Assembly (NCBI GenBank): GCA_900637675.1
Contig: LR134389.1
Location: 248,001-312,000 of the forward strand
Origin: Streptococcus equi subsp. equi
GTDB lineage: Bacteria > Bacillota > Bacilli > Lactobacillales > Streptococcaceae
DNA length: 64,000 nucleotides
Direction: 5' to 3'
Shown: positions 31,109 through 40,382 of the stretch, piece after piece
Layout: each line of letters opens with the position of its first letter
Position numbering within the stretch: the stretch's first letter is position 1
The notes under the pieces: model-generated
Databases searched by the model: none
The model's input: the letters and a program-made list of their open reading frames with translations, nothing else
What the model was told of the DNA's origin: nothing
Made by a program: the position numbers and the translations under genes

Positions 31109-31490
31109 TGCTATTCTCCTTAATTTAGTATTATTGGCTTAGCAGCTAGCGACTGCCAAGGCCTTCTGAGAAGAGTTTAGCATACTGGCTGATAGCGAGA
31201 AATAGCAATTTATCAGTTTGTCTCCGTAGTTTCGTTTTTTAATTAAAATGACAATTAACTGATTTTGTCACGTTCTTGCTGCCCTTACTTTAGCGGCTCA
31301 AAGGGCGGGCTGCTAAGCTTGCTTCCAATGTCAAGGCTGGCTCACCTACCTCTGGTTTCAGTTAGGCTAGTGCTATCTGCTTGTGTTAAAAAGCAGTTCA
31401 GCATTCAGACATTTCAGGCAAAAGATGATAAGATAGACAGACAGCTCAAGGCTGAGATAGCTTAGAGATTAGTCTGGGAGGACCGTATTC
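31109..31490. other. Intergenic region, nothing recognised
   Basis: It contains the divergent upstream regions of the small secreted protein gene (leftward) and the carbonic anhydrase gene (rightward). A short open frame at 31265-31465 has no ribosome site and no convincing product. No RNA gene or repeat was identified. Confidence 0.4.
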
Positions 31491-31997
31491 ATGTCATATT
31501 TTGAACGCTTTTTATCTGCCAATGAAGCCTATGTCGCCTTACATGGGACTGCTCATTTGCCCCTAAAGCCCAAAACTAAGGTAGCTATTGTGACCTGTAT
31601 GGACTCAAGACTGCATGTGGCGCAGGCCTTGGGTTTAGCGCTTGGTGATGCCCATATTTTACGCAATGCTGGTGGACGGATAACAGATGACATGCTTCGG
31701 TCTCTTGTGATTTCGCAGCAGCAGCTGGGAACGCGTGAGATCGTTGTTCTTCATCATACGGATTGTGGGGCGCAAACCTTTACCAATGAAGCCTTTACAG
31801 CGCAGCTTCATGATACTCTGGGAGTAGATGTGTCTGACTGTGATTTTCTCCCCTTTACTGATGTGGAAGCAAGTGTTCGTGAGGATATGGCTATATTGCA
31901 GCAATCACCGTTGATTCCAAAAGACGTGGTCATTAGTGGTGCGGTCTATGATGTTGCCACTGGACGTATGTCTCAGGTGGCGATGCCGAAATCCTGA
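31491..31997 (+). CDS. Beta-class carbonic anhydrase
   Basis: A 168-residue zinc enzyme interconverting CO2 and bicarbonate. Zinc ligands and dyad are visible: CMDSR (Cys36, Asp38, Arg40) and HHTDCG (about residues 86-91, zinc His and Cys). It is short for the family, as in many Firmicutes. A GGGAGG site precedes the ATG. It supports growth at low CO2 by feeding bicarbonate to carboxylation reactions. Confidence 0.9.
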   Translation: MSYFERFLSANEAYVALHGTAHLPLKPKTKVAIVTCMDSRLHVAQALGLALGDAHILRNAGGRITDDMLRSLVISQQQLGTREIVVLHHTDCGAQTFTNEAFTAQLHDTLGVDVSDCDFLPFTDVEASVREDMAILQQSPLIPKDVVISGAVYDVATGRMSQVAMPKS

Positions 31998-32124
31998 CAG
32001 CTGATCGGTTTGTAGTATGGCTTTGAGACTGGTTAGGAATGGCGGCGACAGTAGCTAGTGGACAATGCTGCCAAAAAAGACTATACTTGATTGTATCAAC
32101 AAAATCATACAAAGGAGTGGTGTT

Positions 32125-32838
32125 ATGGCCTATAATCGAATGACCTATACTATTGACAGCAGCATGCAGTTTCCTCTTGTTGAAATTGATTTGGACATGG
32201 GGGAGTCTGTCTTTCTACAAAAAGGCAGTATGGTTTACCACACACCGTCAATCAGCTTAAACACCAAGCTCAATGGGCGTGGCTCAGGTCTTGGCAAGCT
32301 GGTTGGTGCCATTGGCCGTTCAATGGTTTCAGGAGAATCCATGTTTATCACACAGGCGATTGCTAATGATGTTAGTGGCAAGCTAGCGCTTGCCCCTTCA
32401 ATGCCTGGTCAGGTTATTGCTCTTGAGCTAGGGGTAGATCAATACCGTTTGAATGACGGAGCCTTCTTGGCTTTAGATGGCTCAGCTCACTACACCATGA
32501 AGCGCCAAAAACTTGGTAAGGCCTTATTTAGCGGTCAGGGTGGCTTCTTTGTGATGTCAACACAAGGAGAAGGAACCCTATTGGTCAATGCTTTTGGTTC
32601 GATTAAAAAAATCACGCTTCATGGCGACAGCATGACGATTGATAATAGCCATGTGGTGGCTTGGAGTCAGGATTTGGATTATGATATTCATTTGGAAAAT
32701 GGCTTTATGCAGTCTATTGGTACAGGTGAGGGAGTGGTCAATACCTTTAGCGGATACGGAGATGTCTATGTGCAAAGCCTGAACCTTCAGCAATTTGCTG
32801 GAGTTTTACAGAGCTATATTGTCACAGGCGGCCATTAA
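32125..32838 (+). CDS. AIM24/TIGR00266-family protein
   Basis: A 237-residue all-beta protein of the AIM24/TIGR00266 family. Typical strings are GESVFLQKGSMVYH and GEGTLLVNAFGSI, with a Gly-rich repetitive second half. Biochemical function is unknown. ATG 32125 with an AAAGGAG site is chosen over the open-frame start at 32065. It is monocistronic as far as can be seen. Confidence 0.8.
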   Translation: MAYNRMTYTIDSSMQFPLVEIDLDMGESVFLQKGSMVYHTPSISLNTKLNGRGSGLGKLVGAIGRSMVSGESMFITQAIANDVSGKLALAPSMPGQVIALELGVDQYRLNDGAFLALDGSAHYTMKRQKLGKALFSGQGGFFVMSTQGEGTLLVNAFGSIKKITLHGDSMTIDNSHVVAWSQDLDYDIHLENGFMQSIGTGEGVVNTFSGYGDVYVQSLNLQQFAGVLQSYIVTGGH

Positions 32839-33290
32839 GCAGTTGGAAGTAAACCAAGCCTTGCCAATTGATGGATTGAAATGGATATGACAGGTTCGTG
32901 GTTGCCAGAGTATATTGTCGCTTTCTTTGCTGGGGTGTAGCTTGACATCAATGCAGGTCAATAGCCTGACTAATATCTATAGCTAGGCATGCTATGAAGC
33001 TATTGAAAGAGGCAGCACTGCTTGCCAATGAGCTGCTTATAGAGCTATCCTAGCTCTAGGCCACGCCAAACGCATAAGGATCTTTACGTTTTTGATAGCG
33101 ATTTTCTCATCAGTGGTATGGTCTTTTTCAAATCAATTCAGGCTACAATTAAGCTGAATGTGAACAGCTGATGATATCAAAATATCAGAAGTAGATGAAA
33201 ACAATGCATGTAGCTAGAAAATGGTTACATGCATTTTCGTTATGCAGCTGTTCTAAGTTGATTTTTGTCGCCCAATGCTTGAAGTTGTGC
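32839..33290. other. Intergenic region, nothing recognised
   Basis: 450 bases without a credible open frame. Several GC-containing palindromic stretches are present, but no T-tailed hairpin was clear enough to call. Confidence 0.35.
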
Positions 33291-33439
33291 TATAATAGGA
33301 GCGATTGAAATCTTTAGATTTCCAAGGGATTAGCTGTATTTTTGTTCCTTATCGACCATTTTCTCATAGAGCAAGCCTACCGTAGGAACGGTTTATAGCC
33401 CAGGATCCCTTCTTTCAATGAAACCATAGGAGAAAAAGA
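33288..33439 (+). promoter_or_regulatory. gltX promoter and structured 5' leader
   Basis: An extended -10 (TGC TATAAT, 33288-33296) starts a leader of about 137 nt. GAAATC/GATTTC form a small hairpin (about 33307-33322). AAGGGAT (33324-33330) pairs with ATCCCTT (33405-33411), enclosing GTTCCT (33344-33349) paired with AGGAAC (33384-33389). The ribosome site (TAGGAG) follows. I do not recognise a known riboswitch class. A cis-regulatory role is inferred from the nested pairing only. Confidence 0.45.
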
Positions 33440-34884
33440 ATGTCTAAACCAATTCGTGTGCGCTATGCACCAAGCCCAACAGGCCTTTTACATATCGGAA
33501 ATGCGCGGACAGCGCTCTTTAACTATCTTTATGCTCGTCATCATGGCGGTGACTTTATTATTCGTATTGAAGATACTGATCGTAAGCGTCATGTCGAGGA
33601 CGGCGAGCGTTCTCAGCTGGAAAATTTAAAATGGCTTGGTATAGATTGGGACGAAAGTCCTGAGACGCACGAGCGTTATCGTCAGTCAGAGCGTCTAGCC
33701 CTTTATCAACAATACATTGACCAATTATTGGCAGAAGGCAAGGCTTACAAGTCTTATGTGACTGAGGAGGAGCTGGCAGCAGAGCGTGAGCGTCAAGAGG
33801 CAGCTGGTGAAACACCTCGCTATGTCAATGAATACCTTGGCATGTCAGCATATGAAAAGGCGGCCTATATTGCAGAGCGTGAAGCAGCAGGTATTGTGCC
33901 TACGGTTCGTTTAGCGGTCAATGAGGCTGGTGTTTACAAATGGACAGACATGGTAAAAGGCGATATCGTATTTGAGGGTGGCAATGTCGGTGGTGACTGG
34001 GTAATCCAGAAAAAGACGGCTATCCAACCTACAATTTTGCTGTTGTTATTGATGATCACGATATGCAAATCTCACACGTTATCCGCGGAGATGACCATAT
34101 TGCCAATACGCCAAAGCAGTTGATGGTTTACGAGGCGCTTGGCTGGGAAGCACCCGTCTTTGGTCATATGACCCTTATCATTAATTCTGAGACAGGTAAA
34201 AAGCTATCAAAGCGTGATACCAATACCCTGCAGTTTATTGAGGATTACCGCAAAAAAGGCTATATGCCAGAGGCAGTCTTTAATTTTATTGCCCTTTTAG
34301 GCTGGAATCCTGGCGGGGAGGCTGAGATCTTTTCTCGTGAGCAATTGATTGCCTTATTTGATGAGATTCGTCTTAGCAAGTCGCCAGCAGCCTTTGATCA
34401 GAAAAAAATGGACTGGATGAGCAATGAGTACTTTAAGCATGCTGATCTTGGCGCTGTATATGCGCTTTGTAAGCCATTTCTTGAAGCAGCAGGCCGCTTG
34501 ACTGAAAAAGCAGAGAAGCTAGTTGAGCTCTATCAGCCTCAATTAAGCTCTGCTGATGAGATTGTTCCATTGACTGATTTATTTTTCTCAGATTTCCCAG
34601 AGCTGACCGCAAAAGAAAAAGAAGTGATGGCAGCTGAGACTGTTCCAACAGTTCTGAAGGCCTTCAAGGAAAAGCTAGAGGCGATGTCAGATGAGGACTT
34701 TAAGCCAGAAAACATTTTCCCACAAATCAAGGCTGTCCAAAAAGAAACCGGCATTAAGGGCAAGAACCTCTTTATGCCAATTCGTATTGCTGTTTCTGGA
34801 GAAATGCATGGCCCAGAGCTGCCAAATACCATTTACCTCCTTGGACGTGAACAATCGATTGAGCATATTGCCAATATGCTTTAA
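33440..34884 (+). pseudogene. gltX: Glutamyl-tRNA synthetase, one-base frameshift (probably a sequencing error)
   Basis: Two frames (33440-34123 and 34063-34884) make a 481-residue class I synthetase. Motifs HIGNARTAL (HIGH-type) and LSKRD (KMSKS-type, second frame) are both present. Adding one A to the run at 34010-34014 restores [21 protein letters not shown] and gives exactly the usual length. This enzyme charges tRNA-Glu, and in Firmicutes also tRNA-Gln, and is essential. A true null is not credible unless another copy exists or slippage rescues it. Confidence 0.93.
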
Positions 34885-34941
34885 ACACTATCGCAGCTAG
34901 TAGTTTGGTCTAGGCTGGACGATGATCATAAATAACATCAT

Positions 34942-34987
34942 GAATGAAGCAGAGATGAGATATCTGATGTTTGCTTCATTCTTTTTT
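34942..34987 (+). terminator. Terminator of gltX
   Basis: GAATGAAGCA pairs with TGCTTCATTC, followed by TTTTTT. Confidence 0.8.
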
Positions 34988-35328
34988 AGTGTGCTTGAGC
35001 TAGCGACACGACGCCCAGTAGCGCATAGCTAGATGTCATAATCCAGCAGGCTTATCTGCTTAATTTTTGATGAGCGTGGAAGATATTATTAAAATAAATA
35101 TTAAATTGTCACTGGTTTTCTTAGATTATTTGTTATACAATATTTTTCCCTAGATAAGGTAAGGCTGGTCAGATATTTTAATTTGCTTTAATGATTGACA
35201 TCTGATTTGCAAACGCTGTCACAAACCAGCTATGGACTGTTTTTGCGCTTGCTGAATTATATAAAAAATTCATATAATAGGGATTGACACAAAGTGTGTT
35301 AAAATAATAAAGTTGGTAAGGAGGCAGA
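34988..35328 (+). promoter_or_regulatory. Upstream region of fasB
   Basis: An AT-rich gap with a promoter candidate TTGCTG 35249-35254, 18-bp spacer, TATAAT 35273-35278. TTGACA at 35284 has no well-spaced -10. The fasB ATG (35329) follows AAGGAGG. Confidence 0.5.
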
Positions 35329-36675
35329 ATGACTGATATTTATTATCTCTTTTTATTACTATCACTGATGATTTATTATGTGACAGAAATTAGTATTTTT
35401 TCCTTTTTATCAGACATTAAACTGGCACTTTGGAAGCAGATTTTTGTCCTGACAGCAGCTCTCTTTTTGAATCAGTTTGCTTTATTGCCGCCCTTGATAA
35501 TTGATCCTTTATTGCTGCTAGCTGTATTAGCCTTAGAAAAGCGGCCCTGCTTTAGCTTAAAGGCTCTATTCTTGGCCTTTGTTCCCGGAGTGTTTGTTGA
35601 TTTGTTATCACGCTTTATTTTAGCGATTGTACTTCCCTATATTTTTTCAGTTAATGGCAGCTATGTCAGACACCTTGTCCTAGACTTTATTGCTTATGTG
35701 ATGATTTTCCCAAGCTTTGCTTTGATTAATTATTTTGTGGGAAAGGATTACAAGCAGATTGTTAAAGCTGACAGGTTTGATAAGGCCAGTAGCTTTTATA
35801 GCTTGTTTTTGCTCTTTAGTTTGGCCTACTATATTGATCTCTTTATGATTTTAGGATTTACTGATCCCTTTCTTGACCTTAAATCCCCGATAATGATGTC
35901 AACGTCTTATAAGGTGCTGTTTCTCATCTTTACCCTATTGTTGATTTATTTACTGTCTTATTTTAATCATCAATCAAAGGAATTCTTAAAACAGGAATTA
36001 AAAAAGGAACAGCAGGCTTATATTGCTAATCTGGAAACCTATGGAAAGCATCTAGAAAAGCTTTATAAGGGTGTTAAGGTATTTCAGCTAGTTTACCTCA
36101 AGAGGCTAGAAAGGCTGGGGCAGGCTATTGACTCTGGCTCTGTGTCAGATGTACAGACTGTCTATGCCCAAACGGTAGATGAGGCGACGGATTATTGGGA
36201 CGATAAGCATTACAATATTTCAAAGCTCAGTAAAATCAGTGTATCCTCGATAAAAAGCTTGCTATCATCAAAAATCATTAAGGCTGAGAAGGCAGGAATC
36301 GCCTTAAGCCTAGAAGTTCCAGATCGGATTCGGGATAGCTATATCTCAGAGCTTGATTTATTGCTGCTTGTATCTATTTTTTGTGACAATGCTATTGAGG
36401 CTGCTCTAGAGACAGCCCAGCCAGCAGTGGCGATAGCCTACTTTTTATCTGATGATCAGCAGATTTTCACCGTAACCAATACGACCAAGGACGAAAGGGT
36501 CATGATTAGTAGGATTTTTGAAGAGGGCTATTCCTCAAAGGGGAGCGGTCGAGGGATAGGCTTGTCTAATGCCAAGCGGATTTTGCAGAAATATCCTGAG
36601 CTATCCTTGCGCACCAGGAGTCATGATTATCAGTTTAGTCAGACCCTAATCATGCCAAAAATAGAGAAAGAGTAG
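35329..36675 (+). CDS. fasB: FasB sensor kinase-like protein
   Basis: A 448-residue membrane histidine kinase of the Agr/Fas group. The N-terminal half (about 1-215) has six or seven helices. A dimerisation coiled coil (about 220-290) and an HATPase domain follow, with N-box CDNAIEAALE and G-box GRGIGLSNAK. The region that should read F-R-H-D-Y-x-N reads FQLVYLKRL (36078-36101), so the phospho-acceptor His is missing. It may phosphorylate a partner in trans. It heads a fasB-fasC-fasA operon 11 nt before fasC. Confidence 0.88.
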   Translation: MTDIYYLFLLLSLMIYYVTEISIFSFLSDIKLALWKQIFVLTAALFLNQFALLPPLIIDPLLLLAVLALEKRPCFSLKALFLAFVPGVFVDLLSRFILAIVLPYIFSVNGSYVRHLVLDFIAYVMIFPSFALINYFVGKDYKQIVKADRFDKASSFYSLFLLFSLAYYIDLFMILGFTDPFLDLKSPIMMSTSYKVLFLIFTLLLIYLLSYFNHQSKEFLKQELKKEQQAYIANLETYGKHLEKLYKGVKVFQLVYLKRLERLGQAIDSGSVSDVQTVYAQTVDEATDYWDDKHYNISKLSKISVSSIKSLLSSKIIKAEKAGIALSLEVPDRIRDSYISELDLLLLVSIFCDNAIEAALETAQPAVAIAYFLSDDQQIFTVTNTTKDERVMISRIFEEGYSSKGSGRGIGLSNAKRILQKYPELSLRTRSHDYQFSQTLIMPKIEKE

Positions 36676-36686
36676 AGTTTTATTTT

Positions 36687-37984
36687 ATGCTAGGTATGTC
36701 ATTCTTTTATGCTCTGATCTTTGTGAATAGCTGGGTCATCTTTTCGACATTTTCAGGCATTAAGCTAGCTGTTAGATCATTGCTTTTGGTTGGTGCCTGC
36801 TTTGTTGTTGCTAATCTGCTGCTGGATCATGTGCTGCTAGTTGATCAGCTGGTGTTTGTTGCTGTCAGTGTTGGCTTTGCACCTCATAAAAAGGCTTCTG
36901 AGCATCTGTTTAATGGCTTGTTTGCGATTATGATTGTTGAGCTGCTCTTTCGTATTATTGGCTCTTTCCTTTTGCCAGCGGTTTTAGGCTACAGCATTCA
37001 TCAAATCAATAATGACATAGGTCTATTGATGGTCTGTCATGCATTGGTTTTGCCGGCCTTTTACCTGTTTAGCTATATTTTTAGCGTTGATTTGACCTTG
37101 ATTAAGTTTATCAGTGAGGACAAGCTAAAGAAGTGGGTCTTTTGGATGAATGCAGCCTTACTTTTCTACTATGTGATGGTTCACTGCATGATCAATATCC
37201 AAGGAGATTTTTCAAGATTTATTTTCGTTACCGCTCTGTCATGATTTTTCTTTACCTCATGCTGCTCATCTGGGTCATTGTCAAGCTGGACCGCTTTGCT
37301 AAGGATCAGCTATCTCAAAGATTGGCTCTGGCACAAAAGGAGCGTGTTGCTTACCTTGAAAAGCACAATCAGTATATTGAGCGGCTTTGTCGTGAGATCA
37401 GGGCTATTAAGCATGATTCAGAAAATATTCTAATTAGTCTAAAGGATAGTATTGATAGTGGAGATATAGCTGCTATTTCTAAGGTCTATCAAACAGTTAT
37501 CCAAGAATCAGCAAGCTCTATCAGGCAGCTAACACCTGAATTATCAGCCCTTGATAATGTTCAGGATTCGGTGATTCGCAGCCTATTGCATGCCAAGCTA
37601 TTAGAAGCAAAGCTGCAGGGCATTGCTGTTTACATCGATATTCCTGAAACGCTTGCTAGCTCTTCTGTCAGGCTGTTAGATGTCATCGTTCTTTTCAAGG
37701 TAGTTATTGATAATGCTATTTTGTCAGCTAAAGGCAGCTCTCGTCCTTTTTTATCCATTGCCTATTTTAATCAAGATGGCAAGCGATTTTTTATCATTGA
37801 AAATAGTACAAGGCTCAAGCGGGTTGATATTGCCAAGCAATTTGATGCTAGCCGATTGGAGCTAGGAAGCCATGCTCATAAGCGCCTGCTACAGTTCTCG
37901 GCTGTGTTAGAGCGCTATCCCCACATCACCTTTTCAACCAAAAGTGATCACTACCGTTTGAGACAATTGTTAGAAATGAGATAA
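36687..37984 (+). pseudogene. fasC: FasC sensor kinase-like protein, frameshifted
   Basis: Two frames (36687-37244 and 37133-37984) make one protein of about 432 residues if a T is added to the run 37222-37225 (FSRFIFRYRSVMIF). The membrane half is followed by a cytoplasmic part. The H-box is present (IKHDSENIL, His codon 37412-37414), but the G-box is absent (GSHAHKRLL in its place) and the N-box is altered (DNAILSAKG). FasC therefore keeps the phospho-acceptor site that FasB lacks, and lacks ATP-site parts that FasB keeps. Confidence 0.83.
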
Positions 37985-37987
37985 GCC

Positions 37988-38728
37988 ATGCTAAACATTT
38001 TTATTCTGGAAGACAATCTGATTCAACAAAGTCGTATTGAGGCCATTGTGGCGTCCATATTAGAAGAGGGTAGGATTCCTCATAATCAATTAGAGGTGTT
38101 TTCAAATCCTCAAAAGCTGTTTGATAGCATTCAGGAGAGAGGAGATCATCAGCTGTATTTTTTAGATATTGAAATTGGTGACAAATCAAGAAGTGGGCTA
38201 GAGCTAGCCTCAGATATTCGCCAGAAGGATCCCAATGCTGTGCTTGTTTTTGTCACGACGCATTCAGAGTTCGCCCCTATTTCCTTTAGGTACAAGGTGT
38301 CTGCCTTGGATTTTATTGATAAAGCGGTTGATAGTCAGCAATTTAAAGAGCGCATTGAGGAATGTATTCGCTACACCTATGAGATGATGTCGAGTCGTCA
38401 AGTAGAAGAGATGTTTTTGTTTGAGACCCCGCAGACCCGCCTAAAGCTGCCTTATAAGGACATTCTTTATTTTGCAACTGCAACAACGCCTCACAAGGTG
38501 TGCCTGTGGACGCAAACAGAGCGCTTAGAATTTTATGGGAACTTATCTGAGATTCATGCGGTAGCTCCTAAGCTGTTTTTATGCCACCGTTCTTACTTGG
38601 TCAATCTTGACAATGTTGTTCGAATTGATAAGGCTAAGCAATTGGTGTATTTTGAAAATGGTGATTCTTGTATGGTCTCTCGTTTGAGAATGAAACAGCT
38701 TTTTGAAAAGTGGAAGTCTTTTCGCTAA
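37988..38728 (+). CDS. fasA: FasA response regulator (LytTR family)
   Basis: A 246-residue regulator: receiver domain (about 1-125, phospho-acceptor Asp60 in YFLDIEIG) and LytTR DNA-binding domain (about 140-246). In S. pyogenes the Fas system acts mainly by switching on the fasX RNA, which tunes adhesin and streptokinase mRNAs. Gene order fasBCA then fasX then rnpA is the same here. A putative binding site lies directly downstream, before fasX. Confidence 0.92.
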   Translation: MLNIFILEDNLIQQSRIEAIVASILEEGRIPHNQLEVFSNPQKLFDSIQERGDHQLYFLDIEIGDKSRSGLELASDIRQKDPNAVLVFVTTHSEFAPISFRYKVSALDFIDKAVDSQQFKERIEECIRYTYEMMSSRQVEEMFLFETPQTRLKLPYKDILYFATATTPHKVCLWTQTERLEFYGNLSEIHAVAPKLFLCHRSYLVNLDNVVRIDKAKQLVYFENGDSCMVSRLRMKQLFEKWKSFR

Positions 38729-38743
38729 AAATTAAGTTGAATG

Positions 38744-38810
38744 ACATTTTAGGACGAAAAATGAACATTTCAGGAAATTGTCATCTTTTTTAGTGATTTT
38801 TCGCTATAAT
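38744..38810 (+). promoter_or_regulatory. fasX promoter with a FasA-type direct repeat
   Basis: ACATTTTAGGA (38744-38754) and ACATTTCAGGA (38765-38775) are direct repeats starting 21 bp apart, the spacing used by LytTR regulators. They end just upstream of the expected -35 position. The -10 is TATAAT 38805-38810. No good -35 hexamer is present at 17-bp spacing, as expected of an activator-dependent promoter. Confidence 0.65.
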
Positions 38811-38816
38811 GTCTAG

Positions 38817-39033
38817 TATGAATAAAGATTTACGAAATCATTAGGTAATGGAGTGGTCCATCCCCAATTCAATCAAAATATTGTTTTCTCTCTCTCTCCA
38901 TAAACAAATAGTATTTTTGATATGGCTGCTTGTTATTAAAATGATTGTTTCAGTTGTCTTTGTTTGGATATCATATTTGCTGATGCTCAAGTCAGCGGAG
39001 ATAAAGCTCGGTTTACCGGGCTTTATTTTTTTG
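38817..39033 (+). ncRNA. fasX: FasX-type regulatory small RNA
   Basis: About 215 nt between fasA and rnpA, the position and size of FasX in S. pyogenes. It starts seven bases after TATAAT (38805-38810) and ends at a strong terminator (AAAGCTCGG/CCGGGCTTT with a T run, about 39002-39032). No protein is credible here; a 65-codon frame at 38848 has no ribosome site. The 5' part contains candidate single-stranded stretches for mRNA pairing, which I cannot assign to targets. Confidence 0.75.
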
Positions 39034-39219
39034 TTTCTTTGCTAGTATGATTGATAAGGCTATCAAGACTTGACAGCTACCGTGATTCACTAAAAGCATT
39101 TTTTGTTCTGATCCTTTAGATAGTGGGTCCAATCTCTTATTATAGGCCCATTGATAAGGGTTGAGGCTTTTTAATGTTTTATGGTATAATGGTAATAATT
39201 TAGATATGGGAGTTAAGTT

Positions 39220-39579
39220 TTGAAGAAAAGCTATCGTGTCAAGCGAGAGAAAGATTTCCAGGCGATTTTTAAGCTTGGTCAGAGCATGGCAAATCGAAAA
39301 TTTGTCATTTACCATTTGAAAGGGGAGCACAAGCATTTTCGAGCAGGGATTTCTGTTGGCAAAAAGCTAGGAAATGCTGTTACTCGAAATGCGGTAAAGC
39401 GCAAGATACGACATGTTTTAATGGAGCTGGGTGATCACCTCAAGTCTGAGGATTTCGTTGTTATTGCTAGGAGAGGTGCAGAGGAATTAGATTATCAAGC
39501 AGTCAAACAAAATTTACATCATGTTTTAAAGCTAGCAAAATTGCTTGAGGAAGGTTTTGAGATTGAAAAAAAGAGTTAA
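39220..39579 (+). CDS. rnpA: Ribonuclease P protein component
   Basis: A 119-residue basic protein that assists RNase P RNA in tRNA 5' maturation. It starts at TTG (39220) just after GGGAG. The RNR motif region is visible as [13 protein letters not shown]. It overlaps the yidC start by 17 nt. Confidence 0.94.
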   Translation: MKKSYRVKREKDFQAIFKLGQSMANRKFVIYHLKGEHKHFRAGISVGKKLGNAVTRNAVKRKIRHVLMELGDHLKSEDFVVIARRGAEELDYQAVKQNLHHVLKLAKLLEEGFEIEKKS

Positions 39580-40371
39580 AACAGCAGCCCTAGTGCCGCT
39601 TGTCTTGCTACTAGTAGCCTGTGGGCGTGGAGAGGTGACAGCACAATCATCTAGTAGCTGGGAGCAATTGGTTTATTTTTTGCCAAGGCGATCCAATGGT
39701 TGTCCTTTGATGGATCGACTGGGATTGGGATTATCCTATTTACGATAATGATTCGCTTGCTTTTACTGCCATTGTTTAACATGCAAATCAAGTCAGGGCA
39801 GAAAATGCAGGACATTCAACCAGAGCTAAAGGCCCTGCAAAAAAAATATGCTGCTAAAGACACAGCAACTCGTATGAAGCTAGCTGAAGAAAGTCAAGCT
39901 CTGTACAAAAAGTATGGTGTCAATCCTTACATGAGCCTTTTGCCCTTGCTGATTCAGATGCCGGTGATGTTTGCCTTGTTTCAGTCTCTGACTCGTGTGG
40001 CTTTCTTAAGAGAAGGCACCTTTTTATGGGTTGAGCTGGCGCGACATGATCATCTCTTTATTCTGCCTATTTTAGCGGCTGTCTTTACCTTTTTATCAAC
40101 ATGGCTAACCAATCTAGCGGCTAGAGAAAAGACGGCCATGATAACGATCATGACCTACGTGATGCCTGTGTTCATCTTCTTTATGGGCTTTAATCTGGCC
40201 AGTGGTGTGGTGCTTTATTGGGCAGTTTCCAATGCCTTTCAGGTTGTTCAGCTCTTGCTGTTTAATAATCCCTTTAAGGTTATTGCCGAAAGGCAACGTT
40301 TAGCAGATGAAGAAAAAGAGCGTCGAGCTAAGGAACGTCGCGCTCGTAAGAGAGCAATGAAAAGAAAATAG
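39563..40371 (+). pseudogene. yidC: Membrane protein insertase YidC, one-base frameshift
   Basis: Two frames (39545-39748 and 39700-40371) make a YidC/OxaA protein of about 269 residues if a T is added to the run 39676-39681 ([15 protein letters not shown]). The most likely start is TTG 39563, giving a lipoprotein signal with lipobox LVACG. Later residues hold the five-helix insertase core and a basic tail. Streptococci usually have two YidC paralogues, so a null of one might survive, but the defect matches the other homopolymer losses in this window. Confidence 0.88.
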
Positions 40372-40382
40372 GAGTTTAGGAT

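Noticed and set aside
31265..31465. A 66-codon frame upstream of the carbonic anhydrase gene
   Set aside because: No ribosome site, no recognisable domain, and composition like non-coding sequence.
38848..39045. A 65-codon frame between fasA and rnpA
   Set aside because: No ribosome site, and the region fits the fasX RNA in position, size, promoter and terminator.
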